Assembly (NCBI GenBank): GCA_021793875.1
Contig: JAJYRX010000066.1
Location: 1 to 7,836 of the forward strand
From: Pseudomonadota bacterium
GTDB taxonomy: Bacteria; Pseudomonadota; Gammaproteobacteria; Burkholderiales; Burkholderiaceae_B
Length of the DNA stretch: 7,836 bases
Direction of reading: 5' to 3'
The notes under the pieces were generated by a model. The model saw only the letters and a program-made list of their open reading frames with translations. It did not search any database and had not been told where the DNA came from. Of this stretch, positions 1 to 6,333 are shown piece by piece (the first letter of the stretch is position 1; the number at the start of each line of letters is the position of its first letter). Made by a program: the position numbers and the translations under genes.

Positions 1-346
1 CTTCAAGTTGTATACCAGCAAGACCTGCAGACTCATAGCCTTTTACCGTATGAGCAACGTTTAGGAGACCTCCATAACCGGTGTCTGCGTCTGCAATAAT
101 AGGTGTATGTGTGGCAGCTGCAAATGCAGATGCTCTATTAAGCATGTCGGTGTAGGTAGCTAAACCTGCATCTGGTAGGCCCAAGTAAGAAGCTACTGTT
201 CCGTATCCTGTCATATAAAGCAAGTCAAACCCCATTCTATCGGCAATTTTTGCCGATATAAGGTCAAATATGCCTGGGGCAATAAGCATTTTCTTTGATA
301 AAAGTTTTTGTTTTAGCTCTAGACGTTTTTTTGCGTGTGTATGCAT
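1..346 (-). CDS. Isocitrate lyase/PEP mutase superfamily enzyme, N-terminal part (cut by window edge)
   Basis: This is a partial gene: 115 codons are visible and the C-terminal part lies beyond position 1. Members of this superfamily are TIM-barrel, Mg-dependent enzymes that make or break C-C or C-P bonds next to carboxylates (methylisocitrate lyase, dimethylmalate lyase, oxaloacetate decarboxylase, PEP mutase). The hallmark ADADTGYGG is at residues 85-93, where Asp86 and Asp88 match the metal-binding aspartates. Upstream are the APGIFDLISAKIA strand/helix (23-35), YMTGYGT (44-50) and LGLPDAGL (55-62), all in the usual order. The catalytic lid loop (KRCG or its variants), which separates lyases from decarboxylases and mutases, is not in the window, so the reaction cannot be assigned. 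The ATG at 346 is the first possible start because an in-frame TAA lies 9 bases upstream (353-355). No good Shine-Dalgarno is seen. The gene diverges from a TRAP transporter operon, which suggests that it metabolises an imported carboxylate (inference). Confidence 0.88.
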   Translation of the reverse strand, partial: MHTHAKKRLELKQKLLSKKMLIAPGIFDLISAKIADRMGFDLLYMTGYGTVASYLGLPDAGLATYTDMLNRASAFAAATHTPIIADADTGYGGLLNVAHTVKGYESAGLAGIQLE

Positions 347-436
347 TATGATTTACAACTGTTTAAAAATACAAGCTAGTATACAATCTATGCGCTATAC
401 ACTCAGTTTTCTTGTACTTCACCAAAGGAGACCTTA
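347..436. promoter_or_regulatory. Divergent promoter/operator region between the lyase-family gene and dctP
   Basis: These 90 bases separate two divergent genes and should hold both promoters. A perfect 6-base palindrome GTATAC lies at 379-384. The 9-mer TATACAATC (380-388) recurs as TATACACTC (396-404), with 8 of 9 bases identical and a 16-base offset. GntR-family (FadR/FCD type) repressors often bind sites centred on GTATAC, so this is a plausible operator, but no regulator gene is visible. Possible -10 elements are TACAAT (382-387) for the plus strand and TATACT (378-383 read on the minus strand) for the lyase-family gene. Neither has a convincing -35, so the exact promoters are uncertain. 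A strong ribosome binding site, AAAGGAG (424-430), sits six bases before the dctP ATG. Confidence 0.45.
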
Positions 437-1444
437 ATGAAAATACGTAGGCTAAAGTCAGTCTGTCTATCTTTGCTGGCTGGCGGTATTATGTTCACGA
501 GTTTAGCTGCAGAAGCTGCCCGCACAATACGAGTTACATCACAATTGGGCGGTAACCATCCGCTGGTCCAAAACATACAGCATTTTAAAGATGAAGTGGA
601 AAAACTTTCCAATGGTGAAATCAACATAGAAATATACGACTCTGCACAGCTATATAAAGGCAGTGAGGTGCCTCAGGCGGTATCATCCGGGTCCGTAGAT
701 ATGGGGCTAGTGCTAATCGATGAATATGCTGGCACATTGCCAGCTACCGGAATTTTCTCTGTAGCTTTCATGTTCCCTAGCTATGAAGTGTTAGCTAAAG
801 CAGCAGCTTTAGACAGCCCAATACGAACAGAGATTGATGAGCTAATACGTACCACCGGCACACGTGTACTTTGGTGGCAAGATTACGGTCCTGTTCAGCT
901 CTTATCCAAAGGCAGCCCGGTTATTGAACCAGAAGATATGAAAGACAAAAAGGTTCGTGTTTTAGGTAAACCTTCCGGCGACTTCATTGAGGCGCTAGGC
1001 GGTATTCCTGTCAAAATAGGTGGTTCCGAGCAGTTTATAGCCTATCAAAGAGGTACTGTAGACGTAGGTATGACGGGCACAACAGCGCTACAGTCACGTA
1101 AGCTGTACGAAGTAATGGATTCGGTAACTATTACGAATCACGCTCAAACAGAGTTCTTAATGGTTATTAACGATAAACTTTGGGATTCAATGTCCGACCA
1201 GGAACGTGAGTGGATGTCTGCTGCTGCGAAGTCTGCAGAAGATATATTACGCGCTGCCACCAAAGAAGAAAACCTAGCTTCAGAAAAGTTTGTTGAAGAG
1301 GAAACTTCTATGGAGGTAATTAGGCTCACACCTGAGCAGATCGAAAGCTGGCAAAAAGCTGCCGCTCCGGCTATAGATGCATATGTTAAAGATGCGGGTG
1401 AAGTCGGGCAGCGTTTGGTAGATGAAGTACGCAAACTCTACTAA
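437..1444 (+). CDS. dctP: TRAP transporter periplasmic substrate-binding protein (DctP family)
   Basis: This is the extracytoplasmic solute receptor of a TRAP transporter. It binds the substrate, usually an organic acid, in the periplasm and delivers it to the membrane subunits. The 335 residues are a normal length for the family. Residues 1-28 form a typical Sec signal peptide: a basic start (MKIRRLK), a hydrophobic core, and a cleavage site after AEAA. The mature domain shows family landmarks: DSAQLYKGSEVPQAVSSGSVDMG (68-90), VLWWQDYGPVQLLSKG (144-159), and KVRVLG (172-177), whose Arg174 is at the position of the arginine that salt-bridges the substrate carboxylate in this family. GGIP (188-191) and the segment ending RGTVDVG (205-211) follow. 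The start is supported by AAAGGAG six bases upstream. The gene leads a dctPQM operon, with dctQ 42 bases downstream. The substrate is not known. The symbol gives the family, not proven C4-dicarboxylate specificity. Confidence 0.95.
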   Translation: MKIRRLKSVCLSLLAGGIMFTSLAAEAARTIRVTSQLGGNHPLVQNIQHFKDEVEKLSNGEINIEIYDSAQLYKGSEVPQAVSSGSVDMGLVLIDEYAGTLPATGIFSVAFMFPSYEVLAKAAALDSPIRTEIDELIRTTGTRVLWWQDYGPVQLLSKGSPVIEPEDMKDKKVRVLGKPSGDFIEALGGIPVKIGGSEQFIAYQRGTVDVGMTGTTALQSRKLYEVMDSVTITNHAQTEFLMVINDKLWDSMSDQEREWMSAAAKSAEDILRAATKEENLASEKFVEEETSMEVIRLTPEQIESWQKAAAPAIDAYVKDAGEVGQRLVDEVRKLY

Positions 1445-1486
1445 AAGCTTTAGTAAGCAATCTGAATATGGCCTTGTGGGGTAGTT

Positions 1487-2074
1487 ATGTCCGCTGCAAA
1501 AAATATTGAAAAGAACGCTTTGTTACGTTGGATAGATAAAATATCTAATATATGTAGCAGTATTGGCGTATACATGATTATTTTTGTTGCGGTTGTACTA
1601 ACCTACGAGGCCATAGCTCGTTATGTTTTTCATGCTCCTACACGTTGGACACAAGATGTATCTACCATAATGCAAATATGGCTTACCTACCTTGGTATGG
1701 CATATGTACTGCGTGATGGAAGCATGATTAGAATTACCGCAGTTTTGGCAGTTGCACCTCGCTGGCTTGTGTTTATCTTAGAGCTGCTTGCACTTTTGAT
1801 AATATTGTCTTTTTCCATTTTGGCTGTTTATAAAGGTCTGGAAATGATGCAGGATTCTATCCGCTTAGGAAGACGCCAGCCCACTATGCTTGCTTTGCCA
1901 AACTGGATATCTGAGCTAGCCATTATTATTGGTTTTGGCTTGTTAATACTGCAAACTCTTGCCGAAATAGTTCGGCTCCCCTTTAGAGGGCCACCATCAT
2001 TTTCTATTGATGGCGAAGTTGTAATAGCTCAAGACGAGAAAAATAGCATTACTACATCCCAGGAGCAGTCGTGA
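1487..2074 (+). CDS. dctQ: TRAP transporter small permease subunit (DctQ family)
   Basis: This is the small membrane subunit of the TRAP transporter, which pairs with DctM in the inner membrane and helps dock the loaded binding protein. The 195 residues contain four likely membrane segments, at about 25-45, 60-78, 92-116 and 137-162. Family motifs are visible: E41 with RYVF (45-48) followed by APTRW (50-54) and D57, then LRDGSMIRI (75-83) at the end of the second helix. A hydrophilic tail of about 30 residues follows the last helix. The start has a modest GTGGGG purine stretch (1476-1481) just before the ATG. The gene lies 42 bases after dctP, and its TGA overlaps the GTG start of dctM in a four-base GTGA, which indicates translational coupling of the two membrane subunits. 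Confidence 0.93.
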   Translation: MSAAKNIEKNALLRWIDKISNICSSIGVYMIIFVAVVLTYEAIARYVFHAPTRWTQDVSTIMQIWLTYLGMAYVLRDGSMIRITAVLAVAPRWLVFILELLALLIILSFSILAVYKGLEMMQDSIRLGRRQPTMLALPNWISELAIIIGFGLLILQTLAEIVRLPFRGPPSFSIDGEVVIAQDEKNSITTSQEQS

Positions 2075-3345
2075 TACTTTTGTATATTGGTATAGCGTTG
2101 CTAACGCTGTTGTTTCTGGGAGTTCCTGTTGGGTTTTCACTGGCTGGCTTAGGGGCAGCTTTAATTACACTAAAAGGGTTGCCATTAGCAATGGTAGCCC
2201 AGAATTTGCACGGTGCTCTAGATAACTTCGTACTGTTATCAGTACCGTTGTTTTTATTAATGTCCAACATACTTTTAAAGGGTGGTGTTGGAAAAGACTT
2301 GTTCGATGCTATACAGCAGTGGTTTGGCCATTGGCCCGGTGGGCTTGGCATATCAGCACTTTTAGCATGTGGCCTATTTTCGGCTATATCTGGAAGTTCA
2401 GTTGCTACAGCTGCTACTGTTGCTACTGTTGCAATACCTGAAATGTCTAAGCGCGGATACGGACGAAACTTTACCTTAGGGCTACTTGCAGCTGGCGGTA
2501 CGCTTGGCATTCTTATTCCGCCTTCTATACCATTAATTGTTTACGGTGTAATTACTGAGGAAAGCATTGGTGCTTTATTTCTTGCGGGTATTGGTCCGGG
2601 TATTTTGTTAATAATATTATTCGGACTATACACGGTTTTTTATGCATGGCGTAAAGGCTTGCATCGTATGGATAAAGTCACCGACAAGCGTGAAAAATGG
2701 CGTGTGACAATAAGAGCGCTACCGACAGTAGTTTTGGCAGTAATAATTATAGGTGGTATATACACCGGAGCTTTCACCCCAACTGAAGCATCTGCAGTTG
2801 GGGCTTCTGCGTCCTTTCTTCTAACCGCTGTTATGCTTAGAACTCTTTCCTGGCCAGCTTTCATGGATGCAGTAAGACAAACTCTTAAAACAACAGTTAT
2901 GTTGTTCATGATAATAATAGGGGCCAAAATCTTCGGTCGTGCAATTACCATGTATCAGTTGCCTGCAATGCTATCCCAAATGGTCGATACATATATAAGC
3001 ACTACCGACGGCTTTCTTGTATTGGTAACCATAATATTGCTTATTATGGGCCTGTTTCTTGAAAGCCTGTCCATGTTACTAATTATGGTGCCCGTATTAT
3101 TGCCAACGGTTTTGGCTATGGGTATAGACCCAATCTGGTTTGGAATCTATTTTGTTATTCTTATTGAACTTGCACTTATAACACCACCTGTAGGTATGAA
3201 TCTATTTGTAATACAGGCTATTGCCAACAGTTCATTATCTTCAGTTGCCAAAGGTGTAATACCTTTTATTACGCTTATGATGCTTAGTGTGGTGCTTGTT
3301 TATTTGTACCCCTCCATAGTGGTATGGCTACCTTTTAATCTTTAA
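2071..3345 (+). CDS. dctM: TRAP transporter large permease subunit (DctM family)
   Basis: This is the large membrane subunit that forms the transport path of the TRAP system. These systems are secondary transporters, usually driven by the sodium gradient. The length of 424 residues is typical, and the protein is very hydrophobic throughout, with about 11-12 segments. Conserved landmarks in order are GVPVGFSLAGLG (17-28), LLSVPLFLLMSN (55-66), HWPGGLG (87-93), SGSSVATAATV (107-117, the re-entrant hairpin region linked to sodium binding), the GxxIPPS-type stretch GILIPPSIPLIVYG (146-159), FTPTEASAVGA (235-245) and ITPPVGMNLFV (370-380). Translation starts at GTG, supported by AGGAG (2061-2065) five bases upstream inside dctQ. 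The stop is one base before the next ATG at 3347. No frameshift or missing segment is seen. The substrate cannot be read from this subunit. Confidence 0.95.
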   Translation: MILLYIGIALLTLLFLGVPVGFSLAGLGAALITLKGLPLAMVAQNLHGALDNFVLLSVPLFLLMSNILLKGGVGKDLFDAIQQWFGHWPGGLGISALLACGLFSAISGSSVATAATVATVAIPEMSKRGYGRNFTLGLLAAGGTLGILIPPSIPLIVYGVITEESIGALFLAGIGPGILLIILFGLYTVFYAWRKGLHRMDKVTDKREKWRVTIRALPTVVLAVIIIGGIYTGAFTPTEASAVGASASFLLTAVMLRTLSWPAFMDAVRQTLKTTVMLFMIIIGAKIFGRAITMYQLPAMLSQMVDTYISTTDGFLVLVTIILLIMGLFLESLSMLLIMVPVLLPTVLAMGIDPIWFGIYFVILIELALITPPVGMNLFVIQAIANSSLSSVAKGVIPFITLMMLSVVLVYLYPSIVVWLPFNL

Positions 3346-3346
3346 T

Positions 3347-3556
3347 ATGTATCGCTTAGTACTCGTACTGTTTATTACTTTATCGACTTCAGGTTGTATA
3401 TTAGGTGGGTCCGGATCTTCAGTCCTTAATGAATGTCGCTGGGATCCATCCTCTTGTATGTATCAGGGTGGTTATGAAGAAGGTGAGGAACAATATGCTA
3501 GAGATGAGGCTGCACGGTTAAACCGGCAGCAGGCAGGTCGTGTGAGCCGTTGGTAG
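3347..3556 (+). CDS. Small putative lipoprotein of unknown function
   Basis: I do not recognise a named family. The 69 residues begin with a short hydrophobic segment (MYRLVLVLFITLS) and a plausible lipobox, TSGC, which would put the lipidated cysteine at Cys17. The mature part would be only 53 residues. It has a Gly/Ser-rich spacer (GGSGSS, 20-25), two further cysteines (Cys30 and Cys37) in CRWDPSSC, an acidic aromatic stretch MYQGGYEEGEEQY (38-50), and a charged probable helix ending in RLNRQ (57-61). The residue after the cysteine is Ile, not Asp, so outer-membrane sorting would be expected under the enterobacterial +2 rule. The ATG follows the dctM stop by one base with no clear Shine-Dalgarno, so translation probably depends on coupling to dctM. 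It may be part of the transporter operon, or a separate conserved small gene that merely sits beside glnE. Normal-looking composition and the lipobox argue for a real gene. Confidence 0.72.
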   Translation: MYRLVLVLFITLSTSGCILGGSGSSVLNECRWDPSSCMYQGGYEEGEEQYARDEAARLNRQQAGRVSRW

Positions 3557-3572
3557 TTAACAAGTCGGCATA

Positions 3573-6317
3573 TCACAAATATTGTTGCTTAAATACATAC
3601 TGCCAAAGCTCACCAACATATTTTATGCTGGTAGCAAACTCTTGCTTTTCAACGCGAGCCCGTTCGGCCCCTTGAAGACGTAGCGCATGTTGCCTAGATC
3701 TATACAGTCTATAAGCATTAGCTACACTATCAGCTAGCTGCTTAGGAATAAGCCCGCAGTTAGCTGCTAGACCTAGCAAAGCAATATTTCCAAGGTTCTT
3801 AACTAGTATTGGGTGTTCGCAAGAGTGCCCTAATACTAGGTATTGCACAATAAATTCAATATCTACCATTCCGCCCGCATCATGTTTTATATCGAACAGA
3901 TTGGTTTTGTTTGGGTGAGAATTACTTATTTTCTCACGCATAGTTAATATATCTTGCCTTAGCTTATCTAAATTACGTTTGCGTGTCAGAATGCGTGCTC
4001 TCAAGTTTTCGAAACGCTGTCCAATTTGGATATCTCCGGCGGCGAATCTTGCTCTGGTAAGTGCCTGATGTTCCCACGTCCATGCATGTTCAATCTGATA
4101 TTGCTCAAACGCTTGCATAGATACTGCTAATAAACCAGATTCCCCGTCTGGCCTTAATCTGAGGTCTACGTCATATAAACGACCAGAAGACGTCATAGTA
4201 GAGAGCCAAGATACCATACGTCTGCCTAATCTTGTATACAGTGAGCTTGTGTCTTCATGGTCATCATATATAAATACCAGGTCTAAGTCTGATGCGTACC
4301 CTAGTTCTTTTCCACCAAGTTTCCCATATGCAATTACGGCAAATCTTGGGGTGATAGTGTGATTCCAGGCGCGGTGTATCGACTCCTCTAGAATTAAATC
4401 TGCAAGCTCTGATAGTCTATCAGCAAGTGCTTCTACCGTTAGCTCACCTTCTAGGTCTTGGGCTAGTAATTGGAATGTTGTTTCATGCTGCATATCACGC
4501 ATTAAGTTCATTTGCTGCTCAATATCGGGGCTACCGTCGGGTAATGTAGATGCATCAAGATCGGTACGTAGCTGCACTGCTAGTTTGTCAAAGTCTGGTC
4601 CTTCTAGGAGTGATTGCCATTCTATTAAGCTGTCCAGCAACAAAGGGTGTTGGCTTAAGTATGCGGCAGCCCATGGGCTGAAATCTAATATTTTGATAAT
4701 TCTTTTTATTGTGTGTGGGTACTCCGATAATAGTGCTAGATAAGAGCTGCGTGGTGCAGCGTGTAACATAAGGTCAAGGAATCTATTTAATAGCACTATA
4801 GGGTTGCTCTGAGTTAGTATCTCTTGCTTAGCTAGAGTTATTACTTTTTGCAGTCTAGTTTGACTGGTTTTTGGTAGAGCTTTTATACGACGCCTATTCT
4901 TAAATGTTTTCAGCGCAGAGTCTATCTCTAATAAAGTGTTGTTGTCTGAGTTTTGGCTTTGAGTATCGTTGGTATCTGATAAATGTACAGAAGCGTTTGA
5001 ATCATCAGGCTGCATATCTATACCAGCTAGTCTAAAAGCACTTCTGAAAGTATTACTAACGAACTCCCTATGTGAATGTAATGTACTCTCGAATTCCTGT
5101 GAATTCATTCCCATAGCGTTAGCTAAATCATTACGTAATTCTCCGACTGTTGGTAGCATGTGAGTTTGTTCATCTTCCCTATATTGCAGTAAATGTTCAA
5201 GACGACGCATAAATATCCAAGCTTTTTCGAGTCCATCAGCTGTGGCAGGAGGAATTATCTCTGCGAGCATTTGCATTTCCAGCGCACGTTGGAGGTTTTT
5301 ATGCTGCAGCGATGGCATTTTGCCACCTCTAATTAATTGATTTAACTGAACAATAAACTCTATTTCTCTTATTCCACCATCTCCCAACTTTATATTATGG
5401 GTTTTATCTATAGTTCGTCTGGTGCGTGCTCGTTGCTCCCAGTCTTGTCTTATACGCTGACGTAAATTTCGTAAAGATTCCAGTGCATCAAAATCCAGAT
5501 ATTTACGATATACAAAAGGGCGTCGTATTGCCTCGAACTTTTCAATATCTGCATTGGAGTCACTTTCAGAAAATGCTTTTACCGGTATATTGCGCGCTTT
5601 TATCCAGGCGTATCGTTCCCACTCACGCCCTTGCAAAACAAGATAGTTCTCGAATGCTTTAAGTCCCCAAGCTAGTGGACCTGTGTTGCCATCGGGTCGT
5701 AACCTGAAGTCACATCGAAATACGAACCCATATTCAGAAAAGTCGGACAATACACTACTTAGTTGTCTAATAGTTTTGTTATAAAATTCTTGATTACTAA
5801 TAACATCTGGCCCACTTGTCTCACCATCCGATGCGTATAGCATTACCAGGTCAATATCTGAGGAAACGTTTAACTCGTATCCACCAAGCTTTCCCATTGC
5901 AACTACAATAAGTTCCTGAGGCCTTTGTGTTGCCGGGTTGATGGGTTGCCCATACTGTTGCTCCAATTCTTGTGCTATTACAGAATAAGATTCCTGTACA
6001 GATAAATCTGCCAAATATGACATGGCTACCAGAACTTCTGATAATGATGCCAACTGACATATATCTCTTACCATTAAGCTGTAAAAAACACGTTGACGTA
6101 GTAACCGTAATGATTTAGCAACAGATTCTGTTTTGTTCCCAGTGTTGCCCGCGCAATTAGTGTTTAGTTCCAGAAACCATTTTTGAATGCGCCCAGGGGT
6201 GATAGCCTTACTGCAGGCCGTTTCTAGCCATTGCTTGAAATGCTCACTTTGGTTTACCTGACGTGCAAGTGCGGGTGACCATTGCAAAGCACGCGTTAAT
6301 ATAATGGAATCTGACAT
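3573..6317 (-). CDS. glnE: Bifunctional glutamine synthetase adenylyltransferase/adenylyl-removing enzyme
   Basis: This cytoplasmic enzyme attaches AMP to a tyrosine of glutamine synthetase and removes it by phosphorolysis, under control of PII proteins and glutamine, so it tunes ammonia assimilation. At 914 residues it is close to the 946 of the E. coli protein. Both nucleotidyltransferase domains are intact. The N-terminal adenylyl-removing domain has MGKLGGYELN (141-150), SSDIDL (152-157, Asp154/Asp156) and CDFRLRPDG (202-210, Asp203). The C-terminal adenylyltransferase domain has YGKLGGKELG (664-673), ASDLDL (675-680, Asp677/Asp679) and DVDLRLRPDG (716-725, Asp718). Each is followed by its partner motif, GDGGIREIEFIVQ (312-324) and HDAGGMVDIEFIVQ (812-825). 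Between the halves, at about 435-461, is a Ser/Asn/Asp/Thr-rich, low-complexity linker. The ATG at 6317 gives a normal N terminus. The gene converges on the lipoprotein gene 16 bases away and diverges from the yhdP-type gene. Confidence 0.97.
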   Translation of the reverse strand: MSDSIILTRALQWSPALARQVNQSEHFKQWLETACSKAITPGRIQKWFLELNTNCAGNTGNKTESVAKSLRLLRQRVFYSLMVRDICQLASLSEVLVAMSYLADLSVQESYSVIAQELEQQYGQPINPATQRPQELIVVAMGKLGGYELNVSSDIDLVMLYASDGETSGPDVISNQEFYNKTIRQLSSVLSDFSEYGFVFRCDFRLRPDGNTGPLAWGLKAFENYLVLQGREWERYAWIKARNIPVKAFSESDSNADIEKFEAIRRPFVYRKYLDFDALESLRNLRQRIRQDWEQRARTRRTIDKTHNIKLGDGGIREIEFIVQLNQLIRGGKMPSLQHKNLQRALEMQMLAEIIPPATADGLEKAWIFMRRLEHLLQYREDEQTHMLPTVGELRNDLANAMGMNSQEFESTLHSHREFVSNTFRSAFRLAGIDMQPDDSNASVHLSDTNDTQSQNSDNNTLLEIDSALKTFKNRRRIKALPKTSQTRLQKVITLAKQEILTQSNPIVLLNRFLDLMLHAAPRSSYLALLSEYPHTIKRIIKILDFSPWAAAYLSQHPLLLDSLIEWQSLLEGPDFDKLAVQLRTDLDASTLPDGSPDIEQQMNLMRDMQHETTFQLLAQDLEGELTVEALADRLSELADLILEESIHRAWNHTITPRFAVIAYGKLGGKELGYASDLDLVFIYDDHEDTSSLYTRLGRRMVSWLSTMTSSGRLYDVDLRLRPDGESGLLAVSMQAFEQYQIEHAWTWEHQALTRARFAAGDIQIGQRFENLRARILTRKRNLDKLRQDILTMREKISNSHPNKTNLFDIKHDAGGMVDIEFIVQYLVLGHSCEHPILVKNLGNIALLGLAANCGLIPKQLADSVANAYRLYRSRQHALRLQGAERARVEKQEFATSIKYVGELWQYVFKQQYL
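6275..6305 (+). promoter_or_regulatory. Candidate promoter for the yhdP-type gene, inside glnE
   Basis: A perfect -10 hexamer TATAAT lies at 6300-6305. Upstream, GTGACC (6275-6280) matches the -35 consensus at four of six positions, with a long 19-base spacer. The site lies wholly within the first codons of glnE on the opposite strand. Transcription would begin near 6312, leaving about four bases before the ATG at 6316 but about 22 before the GTG at 6334. The -10 is convincing by eye and the -35 is weak. Confidence 0.45.
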
Positions 6318-6333
6318 GGTTCTTGGGCTTGTT

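Noticed and set aside
1441..1456. Small inverted repeats between dctP and dctQ (CTAAA/TTTAG with a 3-base loop, and GCTT/AAGC)
   Set aside because: TRAP operons sometimes need excess binding protein and could use a hairpin here, but the stems are only 4-5 mostly A-T pairs and overlap the dctP stop. They are too weak to call a terminator or processing site.
2413..2430. Tandem copy of the 9-mer GCTACTGTT in dctM
   Set aside because: It encodes the conserved Ala/Thr/Val-rich SGSSVATAATV hairpin region of DctM and is explained by protein sequence, with no sign of a DNA-level repeat array.
5851..6060. Short open frames on the opposite strand or other frames of the main genes (for example 1144-1434, 2052-2510, 2640-2951, 4969-5163, 5426-5662, 5851-6060, 6852-7169)
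   Set aside because: All lie inside genes with clear family motifs, lack recognisable domains, and have residue patterns typical of shadow frames. None has supporting context.
6304..6306. ATG at 6304 as the start of the yhdP-type gene
   Set aside because: It lies within the TATAAT hexamer and would put a non-basic stretch before the basic cluster that precedes the membrane helix. Later starts fit an inner-membrane anchor better.
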